A stretch of DNA of 64,000 nt from Bradyrhizobium monzae (GTDB lineage Bacteria; Pseudomonadota; Alphaproteobacteria; Rhizobiales; Xanthobacteraceae), in NCBI RefSeq assembly GCF_021458635.1, contig NZ_JAIRDQ010000005.1:473805-537804 (forward strand), read 5' to 3'. The translations under genes and the position numbers were made by a program. Shown here piece by piece: positions 50,309 to 58,291 of the stretch. Numbering within the stretch: the stretch's first letter is position 1; each line of letters opens with the position of its first letter. The notes beneath the pieces were generated by a model. That model was not told the DNA's origin, searched no databases, and was given only the letters and a program-made list of their open reading frames with translations.

Positions 50309-51982
50309 CTAGCCGCCGCCGCCCTTAATGTTCGGCAGGTGTTTCATATCCAGCAATGGCACCGGATTATCCGGATGCTGAAGATCAGGCCGCCAATCAT
50401 TGGAAGCCCCGCCGGGCCTGCGCTTGATGCTTGGAAAATCCACGATAGATTTGTTGAAATCCATCACGACCGGGCCAACGAGCGCTAAAACCCAGCCGTT
50501 ATCCTGTCCAGCGTATTTGCCCGGCGACTGCATCGGCATACGTGCCGACATCGCGCCGTTAAACACCATGTCATACTTCTCGAACGGGTCCATGGTCAGA
50601 TTGTAAACTGAGCCGATCGCGCCCAAGTTCTGCTCCGGCCCAAGCCAAGTGTCTTTGGCCGTCCATAAGTATTTCCACGCGATGCTGAGGTCGGGATTTG
50701 TCGGATCACCGGCGACATCAGCGCGCGCTCCCATAAAGCTCTCGCCGTCGATGTAAACCCACGTCCTTCGCGCTGAATGGTTCGCACGACCGAGGATATA
50801 TTCGCTGTTGTCGATACTATCGAAGTAGATTGGCTTGCCATTGTTATCGGTCCATGCGCCGTGTGGGGGTGGCGTCAGACCGACCATTTTTCCAAGCGTC
50901 GCCCAGCAGTCGATGTGCGACATCATTTCGTCGTACTTTGCACCAGCGGGAATGTGCTGAGGCCACCACATTAAGCCGGGCACGCGCCAGCCAGCTTCAA
51001 ACGCCGTGCCTTTTTCACCTCTGAATGGTGTCGTTCCCGCATCGGGGTAGGCATCCTGCCACGCACCGTTGTCTGCCGTCACGATGACAATCGTGTCGGG
51101 TGCCTCCGAGCGGATCGCGTCCATCACACGACCGATGTCGTCATCGAGTTCGAGCAACGAGTCCGAATAATCGCCCAGCCGGGACTTGCCAGCGAACTTG
51201 GCTGCTGCATTAGTCGGGTTGTGCATCTTCATGAAATTGACATCCATGAAGAATGGTTTGGCATCCTTCGCGTGCTTCTTGATGTAGTCGATCGCGTAAT
51301 CGGCTTGACGAACGTCGAAGTCGGCGAGGCGGTCATACGTTATGTATTCGCCTCTCTTCGCGGGTTGTCCTGCTGCTCCTTCCCACTCGTACATGTTCAC
51401 GATCTCGAAATATGCCTTCGCGACGTCTTGGTTGTACGAAGGGAACCAAGGATGAAACCATTTTGAGGTGTCGGCATAGGTGTAGACGCCAGGATAATAT
51501 GCCGCAAACGCCTTCATCTCATCGAACCCATGTTCGATTGGGTAGGACTCGGGCTTGTCACCGAGATGCCACTTGCCAGAAAAGTAAGTCGAATAGCCGC
51601 TCTTCTGGAAATACTCGGCGATTGTCGGCGTCTCTTTCTTCAGAGCATTTTCGTCGCCCGGGGCGACTACAATTGAAAGGGCTGAGCGGATCGGAATGCG
51701 TCCGGTTATAAATGAGGCGCGGCCTGCTGTGCAGCTTGCTTGACCGTACCAGTTCGTAAAGGTTGCTCCTTCTTTAGCGATCCGGTCAATGTTTGGTGTT
51801 GGATGGCCGAGCGCTTTGCCGCCGCCGCTGTAGGCGCCGAAATCGTTCCAGCCAGTATCGTCCGTCATCAGCATGACGACGTTCGGTCGCTTCTGTTGTT
51901 GCGCCCATGCGGGCACATTCATCAGTGCTGCCACCGCGACACCCGCCAGCAAGCTACGCAACAAATTACTTCCGACTGTCAT
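50309..51982 (-). CDS. Secreted arylsulfatase (formylglycine type I sulfatase)
   Basis: 557 residues from ATG 51982 with GGAGGAATTGCCC upstream; signal peptide MTVGSNLLRSLLAGVAVAAL...AWAQ. Sulfatase core: RPNVVMLMTDDTGWNDFGAY (calcium Asps 41-42), QASCTAGRASFITGRIPIRS with Cys84 in a CxAGR formylglycine motif, SGKWHLGDKPESYP, IVIVTADNGAWQDAYPD and FRGEKGTAFEAGWRVP. Single catalytic domain, without the extra C-terminal domain of sulfatase 1, so the two are not recent duplicates. Leftward gene, FNR/FixK box 67 bases upstream. Confidence 0.94.
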   Translation of the reverse strand: MTVGSNLLRSLLAGVAVAALMNVPAWAQQQKRPNVVMLMTDDTGWNDFGAYSGGGKALGHPTPNIDRIAKEGATFTNWYGQASCTAGRASFITGRIPIRSALSIVVAPGDENALKKETPTIAEYFQKSGYSTYFSGKWHLGDKPESYPIEHGFDEMKAFAAYYPGVYTYADTSKWFHPWFPSYNQDVAKAYFEIVNMYEWEGAAGQPAKRGEYITYDRLADFDVRQADYAIDYIKKHAKDAKPFFMDVNFMKMHNPTNAAAKFAGKSRLGDYSDSLLELDDDIGRVMDAIRSEAPDTIVIVTADNGAWQDAYPDAGTTPFRGEKGTAFEAGWRVPGLMWWPQHIPAGAKYDEMMSHIDCWATLGKMVGLTPPPHGAWTDNNGKPIYFDSIDNSEYILGRANHSARRTWVYIDGESFMGARADVAGDPTNPDLSIAWKYLWTAKDTWLGPEQNLGAIGSVYNLTMDPFEKYDMVFNGAMSARMPMQSPGKYAGQDNGWVLALVGPVVMDFNKSIVDFPSIKRRPGGASNDWRPDLQHPDNPVPLLDMKHLPNIKGGGG

Positions 51983-52048
51983 GGGCAATTCCTCCGTCTG
52001 GTCCTACTGAGTAGTTTCCGGACTCAACGTGCGGCAGAGGGGCGCATG

Positions 52049-52062
52049 TTGATATGGATCAA
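52049..52062. promoter_or_regulatory. FNR/FixK-type box upstream of sulfatase 2
   Basis: TTGATATGGATCAA is a second perfect TTGAT-N4-ATCAA palindrome, centred about 73 bases before ATG 51982. A -41.5 position puts transcription start near 52014, a normal leader length. The spacer differs from that of the first box, so the two sites are not a copied promoter. Confidence 0.75.
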
Positions 52063-52262
52063 TACGTTTGAGAAACCCGGCTCGACACCCCCTTGGGTTG
52101 GGGAGCTTGATTCGGGCCGCCAAGGCCGCCGCACACGCCACAGGGACGGCGCTCGTCATCCGCCGCGCTTCTGCGCCTAAACATTTGAAATTATTTGGGT
52201 GGATATCGCGAAAAAAATCGCATTCACCAGATAGCTAGCCAAATTCGACGGAAATCGTCTCG

Positions 52263-52728
52263 CTACGATATCTCGATGTTCAATTCCATGAAGTCGTACA
52301 AAATACCTTCGATTTGCTCTTCCGATGCGGTCCAAATATCTAGCTGATAGTTCTTGCCCTGTGGCGTTGCTTCATTAATGGAAACCGAAACTCTTCCGAC
52401 TTGGTCCACTTACAACGCAGTTTCGCTGAACATCATCGGGATGTTTTTCTGCAAACATGATTATCGCATCGGCTAATTTCTCGCTGTCAGCGGCGGTAGG
52501 TATCCAATGTTGCAGATAGAGCTTCCTGCTTCCGGTCATTGCGTCGTTTGCAGTGTTGACGGTCCGTGTCAGCACGCGGCACACATGCCGCCATTCGTTT
52601 ATAACTCGCGTTCTCGCTTCCTTTGCGCCGTGATCGGCCATCGCCTGTCGCGCCAACTCGGCCACGTGCGCACGGTCGGCAGCATCCTGTTTTTCGAGAA
52701 TTGAATTCAGTCTATCGCTTTTAGCCAT
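52263..52728 (-). CDS. Hypothetical protein, possibly frameshifted
   Basis: ATG 52728 opens MAKSDRLNSILEKQDAADRA, a soluble helical protein that stops at 52375 in this frame (117 residues). From about 52408 another frame reads sensibly to TAG 52263 (VDQVGRVSVSINEATPQGKN, LDIWTASEEQIEGILYDFME). Removing one A in GTTGTAAGTGG would join them into one protein of about 155 residues. Two overlapping genes are the alternative (GTG start). No family recognised. Starts within the end of the upstream small gene. Confidence 0.55.
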
Positions 52729-52906
52729 GGGTGATGAGCCGACCTAAAACAAACCCATCGCGGCGAACCTGAGCCGATAGTGCGTTGTCGGGAAAGCCGC
52801 TCGCATCGATCTGCCACAGCCGTCGATCGAGGTTCTCTGGAAATCGCTCAGCCGGGGCGACCAAGATGCGCGAGCGGCCGACCTCTTTGAAAACTCGGAC
52901 TGTCAT
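52721..52906 (-). CDS. Small hypothetical protein
   Basis: 61 residues: MTVRVFKEVGRSRILVAPAE then RFPENLDRRLWQIDASGFPD and a short tail. It overlaps the start of the next gene on the same strand by 8 bases, so the two form a small operon. Charged, soluble, no known domain. Confidence 0.5.
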   Translation of the reverse strand: MTVRVFKEVGRSRILVAPAERFPENLDRRLWQIDASGFPDNALSAQVRRDGFVLGRLITHG

Positions 52907-53410
52907 CGCCCTTGCCCTCGAATCAAATTGGAGATTCCGAGGTAGAATATCGGGGCGCGTATTGAATAGTTCCCGTTTTGTTTTATCACCCGGGAAATGG
53001 CTAGTCGCCTTTGGTAAGTCGAACTAGCTAAATACTGAAAATATTGGCTTTTTGGCCTTGACTGGCGGAAGGGGTGTCCTGTCAACCTTGCTGAAATTGC
53101 TCTCATTTTCCGCGCGCGACGCTAGCGATCTACGGTCCTAACCACCGTACTTCGGGCGGCCTCGCAACCGTAGTTTTCCGCCATCTCCAGGAGCGCGTCG
53201 ACCTCGCCGGCACCCTGCTCTCCCGTGCCTGATCCCGGCAGATGTGCTCCATGCGCGCAGATCGTCGATATCATGCTGATCCTGCCCCATGGCGCCGATC
53301 AGACTCCGGCCGGAGTACAGCTACTGCCTACCCCTTTTTAGCCGTAGCCTTTTCGACCCGCTCGGGGTCAGGTTGGGGTCCTGAAGAGAACTCTAGTCAG
53401 GCGCGGTCTC
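52907..53410. other. Intergenic region with a repeat block
   Basis: About 500 bases. An AT-rich stretch at about 52920-53050 probably carries the promoter for the leftward small genes. A two-part sequence at 53069-53181 is repeated near 56458-56540. No gene supported. Confidence 0.5.
53069..53181 (+). repeat. Two-part direct repeat, copy 1
   Basis: AAGGGGTGTCCTGTCAACCT (53069-53088) and CAACCGTAGTTTTCCGC (53165-53181). Both parts recur in the same order and orientation at 56458-56477 (two mismatches) and 56524-56540 (exact). They bracket a 3.3-kb block of small unknown genes. Confidence 0.75.
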
Positions 53411-53728
53411 ATGGCTCGCTCTCCATCCATCGTGCCGCAGAGTGCGAGCAACCACGATGTCTACATTGTGCTTGAGGACTTCGGCGGCCGTTTGGGGCGG
53501 GCCTGGTCCGAAACGGCAGAAGAGGACGGCAATCGTGCGACTCTGCTGCGGCATCTGATCGAAGGCCATTACATTCGTCCAGCTCGCATCGTCGCCTTCA
53601 ACACGACCGAAGGCTGGTCGCGCGATGTGACCGCGGATGTCGCGGATGAGCTGCGCCGTCGCTTCGTCGAATTCGAGGACGTGGCACCCTCCATGCTGGA
53701 ATTCCTAGAGAGAGCGGCGAAGCACTGA
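53411..53728 (+). CDS. Conserved-looking hypothetical protein
   Basis: 105 residues, MARSPSIVPQSASNHDVYIV start, then LEDFGGRLGRAWSETAEEDG, ARIVAFNTTEGWSRDVTADV and a helical end. I recall proteins of this shape as frequent in rhizobial mobile regions, but I know no function. Well-formed codon use supports it being real. It begins 230 bases after the repeat block. Confidence 0.7.
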   Translation: MARSPSIVPQSASNHDVYIVLEDFGGRLGRAWSETAEEDGNRATLLRHLIEGHYIRPARIVAFNTTEGWSRDVTADVADELRRRFVEFEDVAPSMLEFLERAAKH

Positions 53729-54075
53729 GCGACAGATTCGTAAAGTGCAGGTACTTCCTTTGCCTGCCCGCTTCTCCGCACCCACGACGCGCAGTAGCTC
53801 GCATACGTCCGCGGCGCGCGATCACAGCGAAGGCTGATCGCCCTCCAAAGCTCCTTCAGATCGTAGCCGCTAATCCGGCACTCCCACCGGCCTCCCCTCG
53901 GACGGAAGCGCGGGCGCTGGAGAAAACCGCCCGTCCAGTCTTCTCTCCGAAGTCTCTGGCGGGCCCAGACACTGTCGGCTAGCTTCGTTGTTCTTGGTCG
54001 CGGATTGGGAGGCGCGGCCTGATGAAAGCCAGACAGCGCCGGGCGCTTTAAGAGCCCTTGCCTGATCGGCATTCG
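53729..54075. other. Gap with coding-like remnant on the minus strand
   Basis: On the minus strand at about 53990-53750 a frame reads RWECRISGYDLKELWRAISL and RTYASYCASWVRRSGQAKEV, which looks protein-like, but it has no natural start and runs into the neighbouring gene. Possibly a truncated gene. Nothing else seen. Confidence 0.35.
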
Positions 54076-54768
54076 TCAATCGCCCGTGTCTTCCAAGCAT
54101 TTGCCAGCATGGCCGACCGACATGCATGTGCGATTGGTCGCAGAGCACAAGACCAGCAACAACGGGACCGCATAAGCGTCTCGTGCGAACTTCTGCTTAA
54201 CAGCCGCTTGCACACTGCCGTCAAGCGCCTGAAGCTGCTTTCGCGTACCCTCATCCAATCGGAAGAGGTATCTGTTTTCATTCGGCCGTACTGTGTCGTT
54301 TTCTTGAAGCAGATCTACTTCGACGTCGTACGCCTTCTGGCCAGCCTTGGTCCACGGCATGGGGGGCAGAGAACTTGAGAACACTTTGCTCCCTGTTTCC
54401 TTTAAAAACTCGGCGTACTCTTCGTTCCATTTCGCCACGGTCTTGCCATTGGACGAGACGCATTTGCCATCCTTCAGAAAAACGATCTCCTCTACCACCG
54501 CTGGACCCAGCCCAAGGTTTTTAACGCTCAGACTTACGTCCTCCCAAAGCGGGGAGATGTCGGGCCGCGGCTGAATCGCGATTTCCTTGTATTGTAAGTC
54601 GGCATTCTGCGCTGAGATCGTGTACGTCAGTGACGTCAGCGCGATCAACATCGAGCTTATGGAGACGATCACCGACACATTCGTACCAAAGAATGCGAAA
54701 GTTCTTTTCAGCGCCGACAGAATTCGTCCCATACCACCCCTCAGATTGCGAGAATCACCTGTTCCCAT
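54076..54768 (-). CDS. Membrane-anchored hypothetical protein
   Basis: 230 residues (or 218 from an inner Met, MGRILSALKR). One transmembrane helix near residues 28-50 (FGTNVSVIVSISSMLIALTS), then a soluble domain: PRPDISPLWEDVSLSVKNLGLGPAVVEEIVFL, KDGKCVSSNGKTVAKW and ENRYLFRLDEGTRKQL. The beta-rich NLGLGPAVV segment is common in small membrane-tethered proteins of defence and mobile regions. No specific function. Confidence 0.65.
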   Translation of the reverse strand: MGTGDSRNLRGGMGRILSALKRTFAFFGTNVSVIVSISSMLIALTSLTYTISAQNADLQYKEIAIQPRPDISPLWEDVSLSVKNLGLGPAVVEEIVFLKDGKCVSSNGKTVAKWNEEYAEFLKETGSKVFSSSLPPMPWTKAGQKAYDVEVDLLQENDTVRPNENRYLFRLDEGTRKQLQALDGSVQAAVKQKFARDAYAVPLLLVLCSATNRTCMSVGHAGKCLEDTGD

Positions 54769-54924
54769 GGTACTTTATAAGCCCCGAAGTTTCGTTCTCA
54801 GGTGCTTCGAGCAGGCGCTGCTCACGGGGCTGCCGCTTCCATTGCCTGATGCACGGCCTTTGAGTACGACGTTTTGGAATGAACCGGATTAGCCGCAGGA
54901 CCATCTACACCACATTGAAACTCT

Positions 54925-54954
54925 TAGGCCCGCCAGCGCGAACCGGCGGGCCTA
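54925..54954. terminator. Perfect 10-bp inverted repeat, possible terminator
   Basis: TAGGCCCGCC ... GGCGGGCCTA with a 10-base loop. No T-run follows on the plus strand, and only TAAGAGTTT on the minus strand, so terminator function is weak; it may mark an element end. Confidence 0.4.
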
Positions 54955-55090
54955 GCGATCGCGCTTAACGCCTGAGCACGCAATGCGGCGTCCTTGGTAG
55001 AACGGTCCTGCATCCCTTTGTCGGACTCGACATCGCTGCAGAATCTGTGGTTGCATGCGTCGTTTTATGAAACCATTTGGGGAGAGCAAA

Positions 55091-55336
55091 ATGAAAACTA
55101 TCGCTTTCGCAATCGCATTTGCGATTGTTGGGACCGCGGCGCATGCGCAATACCTTACTGGCGCCGGCTCTAATCCGAGCACGCACACCGCGTCAGGCTA
55201 CACCCGCAGCAATGGCACTTACGTGGCGCCCTACGTGGCGACCAATCCGAACGGGACCCAGCGCGACAATTACGGTACTAGCGGCAACTACAACCCGAAC
55301 ACCGGCACTTTCGGCACGCGGACCCCGCGTTATTGA
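55091..55336 (+). CDS. Small secreted Asn/Gly/Thr-rich protein
   Basis: 81 residues from ATG 55091 (GGGGAGAGC upstream). Signal peptide MKTIAFAIAFAIVGTAAHAQ, mature part low-complexity (NPSTHTASGYTRSNGTYVAP, NYGTSGNYNPNTGTFGTRTP). Such short exported Tyr/Asn/Gly-rich proteins are common in Bradyrhizobium; role unknown. Followed three bases later by the next gene. Confidence 0.75.
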   Translation: MKTIAFAIAFAIVGTAAHAQYLTGAGSNPSTHTASGYTRSNGTYVAPYVATNPNGTQRDNYGTSGNYNPNTGTFGTRTPRY

Positions 55337-55339
55337 GCG

Positions 55340-55702
55340 ATGGAGACGGCGCAAACATTGCTCGCGTGGCTTTCGGTGCCCATGGGGATTTTATCGGCAG
55401 TTCTCTGGTACCAGGCACCCGTCGTAGTGGTATCCGAAGGCGATTCAAAAGACCTCCCAGGGTACTACCTCGGCATGAACCATCCGTGGGCAAAAAAAGC
55501 GGGTAAGCAGATCAGTCTGGTGGGGACGATGGCAGAAGCGTCGCGCCTGAACAAATGGGCTGCGCTGGCCACCGGGATCACAATTTTGCTTCAGGCGCTC
55601 GCCGCTGGTGCTGGCGAGATCGCAGGACGAGAACACAACAAGCTTTGTAAAGCGGACGCTCCAAACTGCCAAAGTCTTGCTCCCGCAAGTTCGAAGGGTT
55701 GA
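55340..55702 (+). CDS. Small membrane protein
   Basis: 120 residues. One N-terminal hydrophobic helix (TLLAWLSVPMGILSAVLWYQ) and a second (WAALATGITILLQALAAGAG), with a soluble loop between them. Starts three bases after the preceding stop, so probably cotranscribed. No family recognised. Confidence 0.6.
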   Translation: METAQTLLAWLSVPMGILSAVLWYQAPVVVVSEGDSKDLPGYYLGMNHPWAKKAGKQISLVGTMAEASRLNKWAALATGITILLQALAAGAGEIAGREHNKLCKADAPNCQSLAPASSKG

Positions 55703-56457
55703 CCCACGCTGTGACATGCGGCTGCCAGAGCAACGGCTGGCGCCGCCAATCCTTGTAGATGCCTACTGTCCCAGCTGCCGGCCACGTCTGGCGAGGCGTT
55801 GCCGATCTTGCTTTCTGTGCAATCTGGGGCTTCAAGTATGCGGTGGATCTCGGCCGTCACGATGGCCTGGTGCTCAAGCGTGAGCCGCGCATACTTCGCC
55901 ACAATGGTCGCGTCGCTCCGGACGGCCCCTCCCCGCCGCGGCGTTCATCGAGCATCTGCTTGAGGCCAAAGAGGCTCCCGGTCAGCATCCAGTCGCAGCT
56001 GATGCAGTGGCAGTTCCAGCAGTTGACAGGCTGTTCCGACATGGTCGGTCCGACTTCGGACGCCGCCTCCGCCCACTCGCTGGCAACGTTCAACCAACCC
56101 TCCCGGTCGACTTGGCTGAGGCTGCGTGCCGGGCGCGGCAGTCCGCTGCCCCCTATCGCAAGCGCAGCTTGATGGATCCCGGCATCTCCGCTTTTGCGGC
56201 ACGCACTTCGGACTTGGCCCGCCGGACCACACGACTTCCGCGGGCTGGTCGTTATTGGAAGTCAGCTTCTCCAGATCAGCGATGTGTAGCTATACGGCGT
56301 AGCTATTTTCGCATCGCGACCTTGAGCCGCCAAGAAATAGCGCCTTTACAGTAGCTTGCGGCTCAATGTGCAGAGGAGTGGATATCCTCGACGCGGCGAG
56401 AACCCGGGACTAGCAGCTCGTCCTCTTCCGCGAGAGCCGACGGCGTTAGCACGAGAA
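55703..56457. other. Gap of about 750 bases, probably degenerate coding sequence
   Basis: Several overlapping frames on both strands. On the minus strand TIVAKYARLTLEHQAIVTAE and NCWNCHCISCDWMLTGSLFG look protein-like but lie in different frames and lack starts, so this is probably decayed sequence. No family can be named. Confidence 0.4.
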
Positions 56458-56540
56458 AAGGGGTGTTTTGTCAACCTCGGAAGAATAGCTCCGGTGTTTG
56501 CAACGGTAGTCCCAACAATATCTCAACCGTAGTTTTCCGC
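56458..56540 (+). repeat. Two-part direct repeat, copy 2
   Basis: AAGGGGTGTTTTGTCAACCT (56458-56477) and CAACCGTAGTTTTCCGC (56524-56540), matching 53069-53181 in order and orientation with different spacing (66 versus 96 bases between the part starts). Confidence 0.75.
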
Positions 56541-56654
56541 TAGTGAGCGAGGCTTGCGCCCTGCTGTCTTCCTTCAAAACGGCCGCCGGCAGATCTATTT
56601 TGTTGATCATGCAGTCTGGCGGTCAAGCTAAGGCGCGCACGGAGGACCTGAGTA

Positions 56655-56705
56655 CATGACTTTTAATCACGGGGGTCCTGGGTGCGAGCCTCAGCGCGCT
56701 CACCA
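56655..56705 (+). tRNA. tRNA-Lys(UUU) 3' half, partial (attachment-site-like)
   Basis: The sequence contains an anticodon arm CATGA-CTTTTAA-TCACG (anticodon TTT), a variable region, a T-arm CTGGG-TGCGAGC-CTCAG and CGCGCTC-A-CCA. The 5' half (acceptor GAGCGCG and D-arm) is missing upstream. The T-loop has TGCGA instead of TTCGA, as expected for a copy no longer under selection. 3' halves of tRNA genes are the usual crossover sites of integrative elements, so this is probably an att site left at an island edge. Confidence 0.65.
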
Positions 56706-56763
56706 ATAATATCAATGACTTATCGCGATTTCCATTTCCCGTGAGGCGATCGCGAGATTAGAT

Positions 56764-57846
56764 CTAGATTACGTCGGGATCGACCAAGCGAGGTCCGTAA
56801 AACGGGGGATATGGGTCTGCCGGAGCAAGCAGGAATCTGTCGCGGATCGAGTCGCCGGAATTGTCGACCAACTGACGCGCCACAGCTGGGAGCTCGCTAC
56901 TTGCTCTCACATAGTCATCCAAATCGATAGGTTTTTCATTTCCTTTAGGCGTGGGCGCATTCAAGCGGATCAGCTGGTCGCGACCGATCAATAGTCCAGC
57001 TTGGCCAACCGCATTCTGACTTTGCAGATGCATGGCCGACATGATGATTTCCTTCCAATCCCAAAGCCCACCGTGAAGTAGTTGCCCTTCCGTGAAACGA
57101 AGCTCTGTGTCGCCTGTGCCTAAGGAAAGAATGTGCACCTGACGCCGAGGAATTTGATAGCAGACGAGAGCATCGACCAAACCGATCATTACGGGATTAT
57201 TCGCCCACACCCCTCCATCGGCAAACATTCGCTCACCGCTTCGATACACCGGAAAATAAGTTGGGGCTGCAGCCGTCGCCATCGCGACAGTGAGCATGCT
57301 CTCCTTCCAATCCATCCGATAGTCGAAATGGTGGGGAGTCTTGAAAACATTTACCTCAGTGAAGCCATCAAACGAAGGGATGCACAGTCGCCGGAGCGCA
57401 TTCCCAATCGTTAATGATCCAAACACAGAGTCTAGCAAGACTCTAAGACTGTCTGGATCATATCGATGATCCTGCACGGCTCTCCACCATCTCCAAGCCG
57501 ACCGCATTCGTAAAAAATTCCACCAAGCAGGGGGAAAGACTTTGCTCCCATGTTGCATGTACAGATCAAGGATAGTGCTCGCTGGTTTGCCGAACGATAA
57601 ACCCAATGCGATGATGCCGCCGGTTGAAGTACCGGTGATCATGTCGAAGTAGTCGCCAACGCATCGACCGTTGAGATAACGTTCTTCAAGTTCGGTCAGA
57701 ATCGCCGCGGGTAAAATGCCCCTTATCCCGCCACCATCAATCGATAGAATGCGAAATGGCTTATCCTCCGGCCAGGTCAGAGGAGTACGTAAACCTGGGT
57801 GCGTTCCGCTAGACCGTCTCTCTTGGCTCAAGCTGCTTCTCTTCAT
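56764..57846 (-). CDS. Patatin-like phospholipase, CBASS effector (CapV-type)
   Basis: 360 residues from ATG 57846 (MKRSSLSQERRSS); a GTG at 57870 is the alternative. Patatin motifs: FRILSIDGGGIRGILPAAIL (oxyanion hole, 38-43), ITGTSTGGIIALG with nucleophile Ser74, and MFADGGVWANNPV with catalytic Asp210. It would hydrolyse membrane phospholipids and so kill an infected cell when activated by the cyclic nucleotide made by the upstream CD-NTase. Third gene of the operon; overlaps the E2-like gene by 38 bases. No toxin-like membrane segment. Function by family and context; the activating ligand is unknown. Confidence 0.9.
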   Translation of the reverse strand: MKRSSLSQERRSSGTHPGLRTPLTWPEDKPFRILSIDGGGIRGILPAAILTELEERYLNGRCVGDYFDMITGTSTGGIIALGLSFGKPASTILDLYMQHGSKVFPPAWWNFLRMRSAWRWWRAVQDHRYDPDSLRVLLDSVFGSLTIGNALRRLCIPSFDGFTEVNVFKTPHHFDYRMDWKESMLTVAMATAAAPTYFPVYRSGERMFADGGVWANNPVMIGLVDALVCYQIPRRQVHILSLGTGDTELRFTEGQLLHGGLWDWKEIIMSAMHLQSQNAVGQAGLLIGRDQLIRLNAPTPKGNEKPIDLDDYVRASSELPAVARQLVDNSGDSIRDRFLLAPADPYPPFYGPRLVDPDVI

Positions 57847-58291
57847 CCGCCGGGCCGGGATGACGACCACCGCCGCGCCACTTTCTGGTGACTAACCAAC
57901 CCTCGTAGAAATAGAGCCATTCGGCAGCCCAAAAAATCGTAGTATGTGCGATTAGATCGTTGATGTCCCATTCGCGCATAGTCGGGCTGAAGAGGCAAAG
58001 ATAAGGCAGAGATGGATCTACCTTGCTTGGATACACATGTGGTACGGGCCCCTCCTCATAATCAGGATGGCGTTCAAGCAACGGTCGGAGAACTTGAACG
58101 CGCGGCTGCGCATCTCGGAGCGAGATGTTCTCCAGCACCATTGGAATTCTGTGCCGGACGCGAACAAGATGTTCACGTTTATCAGGAGCGAGCACGCCCT
58201 GCCATTCCACCTCCGATGCGCTGTGCTCGATGACCTTGAATCCTGGCCACTGCGACGCCATCGCTTCGATCTGTTCGGCGATTGACGTCAT
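57809..58291 (-). CDS. E2-like protein of short type II CBASS
   Basis: 160 residues. The segment HVYPSK...PYLCLFSPTMREWD, then IAHTTIFWAAEWLYFYEGWL and KWRGGGRHP, is the pattern of the prokaryotic E2 (ubiquitin-conjugating-like) family. Cys99 in YLCLF is the candidate catalytic cysteine. In short type II CBASS a lone E2-like protein accompanies the CD-NTase and is thought to prime it by covalent attachment; no E1 or JAB gene is present here. ATG overlaps the CD-NTase stop (ATGA). Confidence 0.82.
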   Translation of the reverse strand: MTSIAEQIEAMASQWPGFKVIEHSASEVEWQGVLAPDKREHLVRVRHRIPMVLENISLRDAQPRVQVLRPLLERHPDYEEGPVPHVYPSKVDPSLPYLCLFSPTMREWDINDLIAHTTIFWAAEWLYFYEGWLVTRKWRGGGRHPGPADEEKQLEPRETV

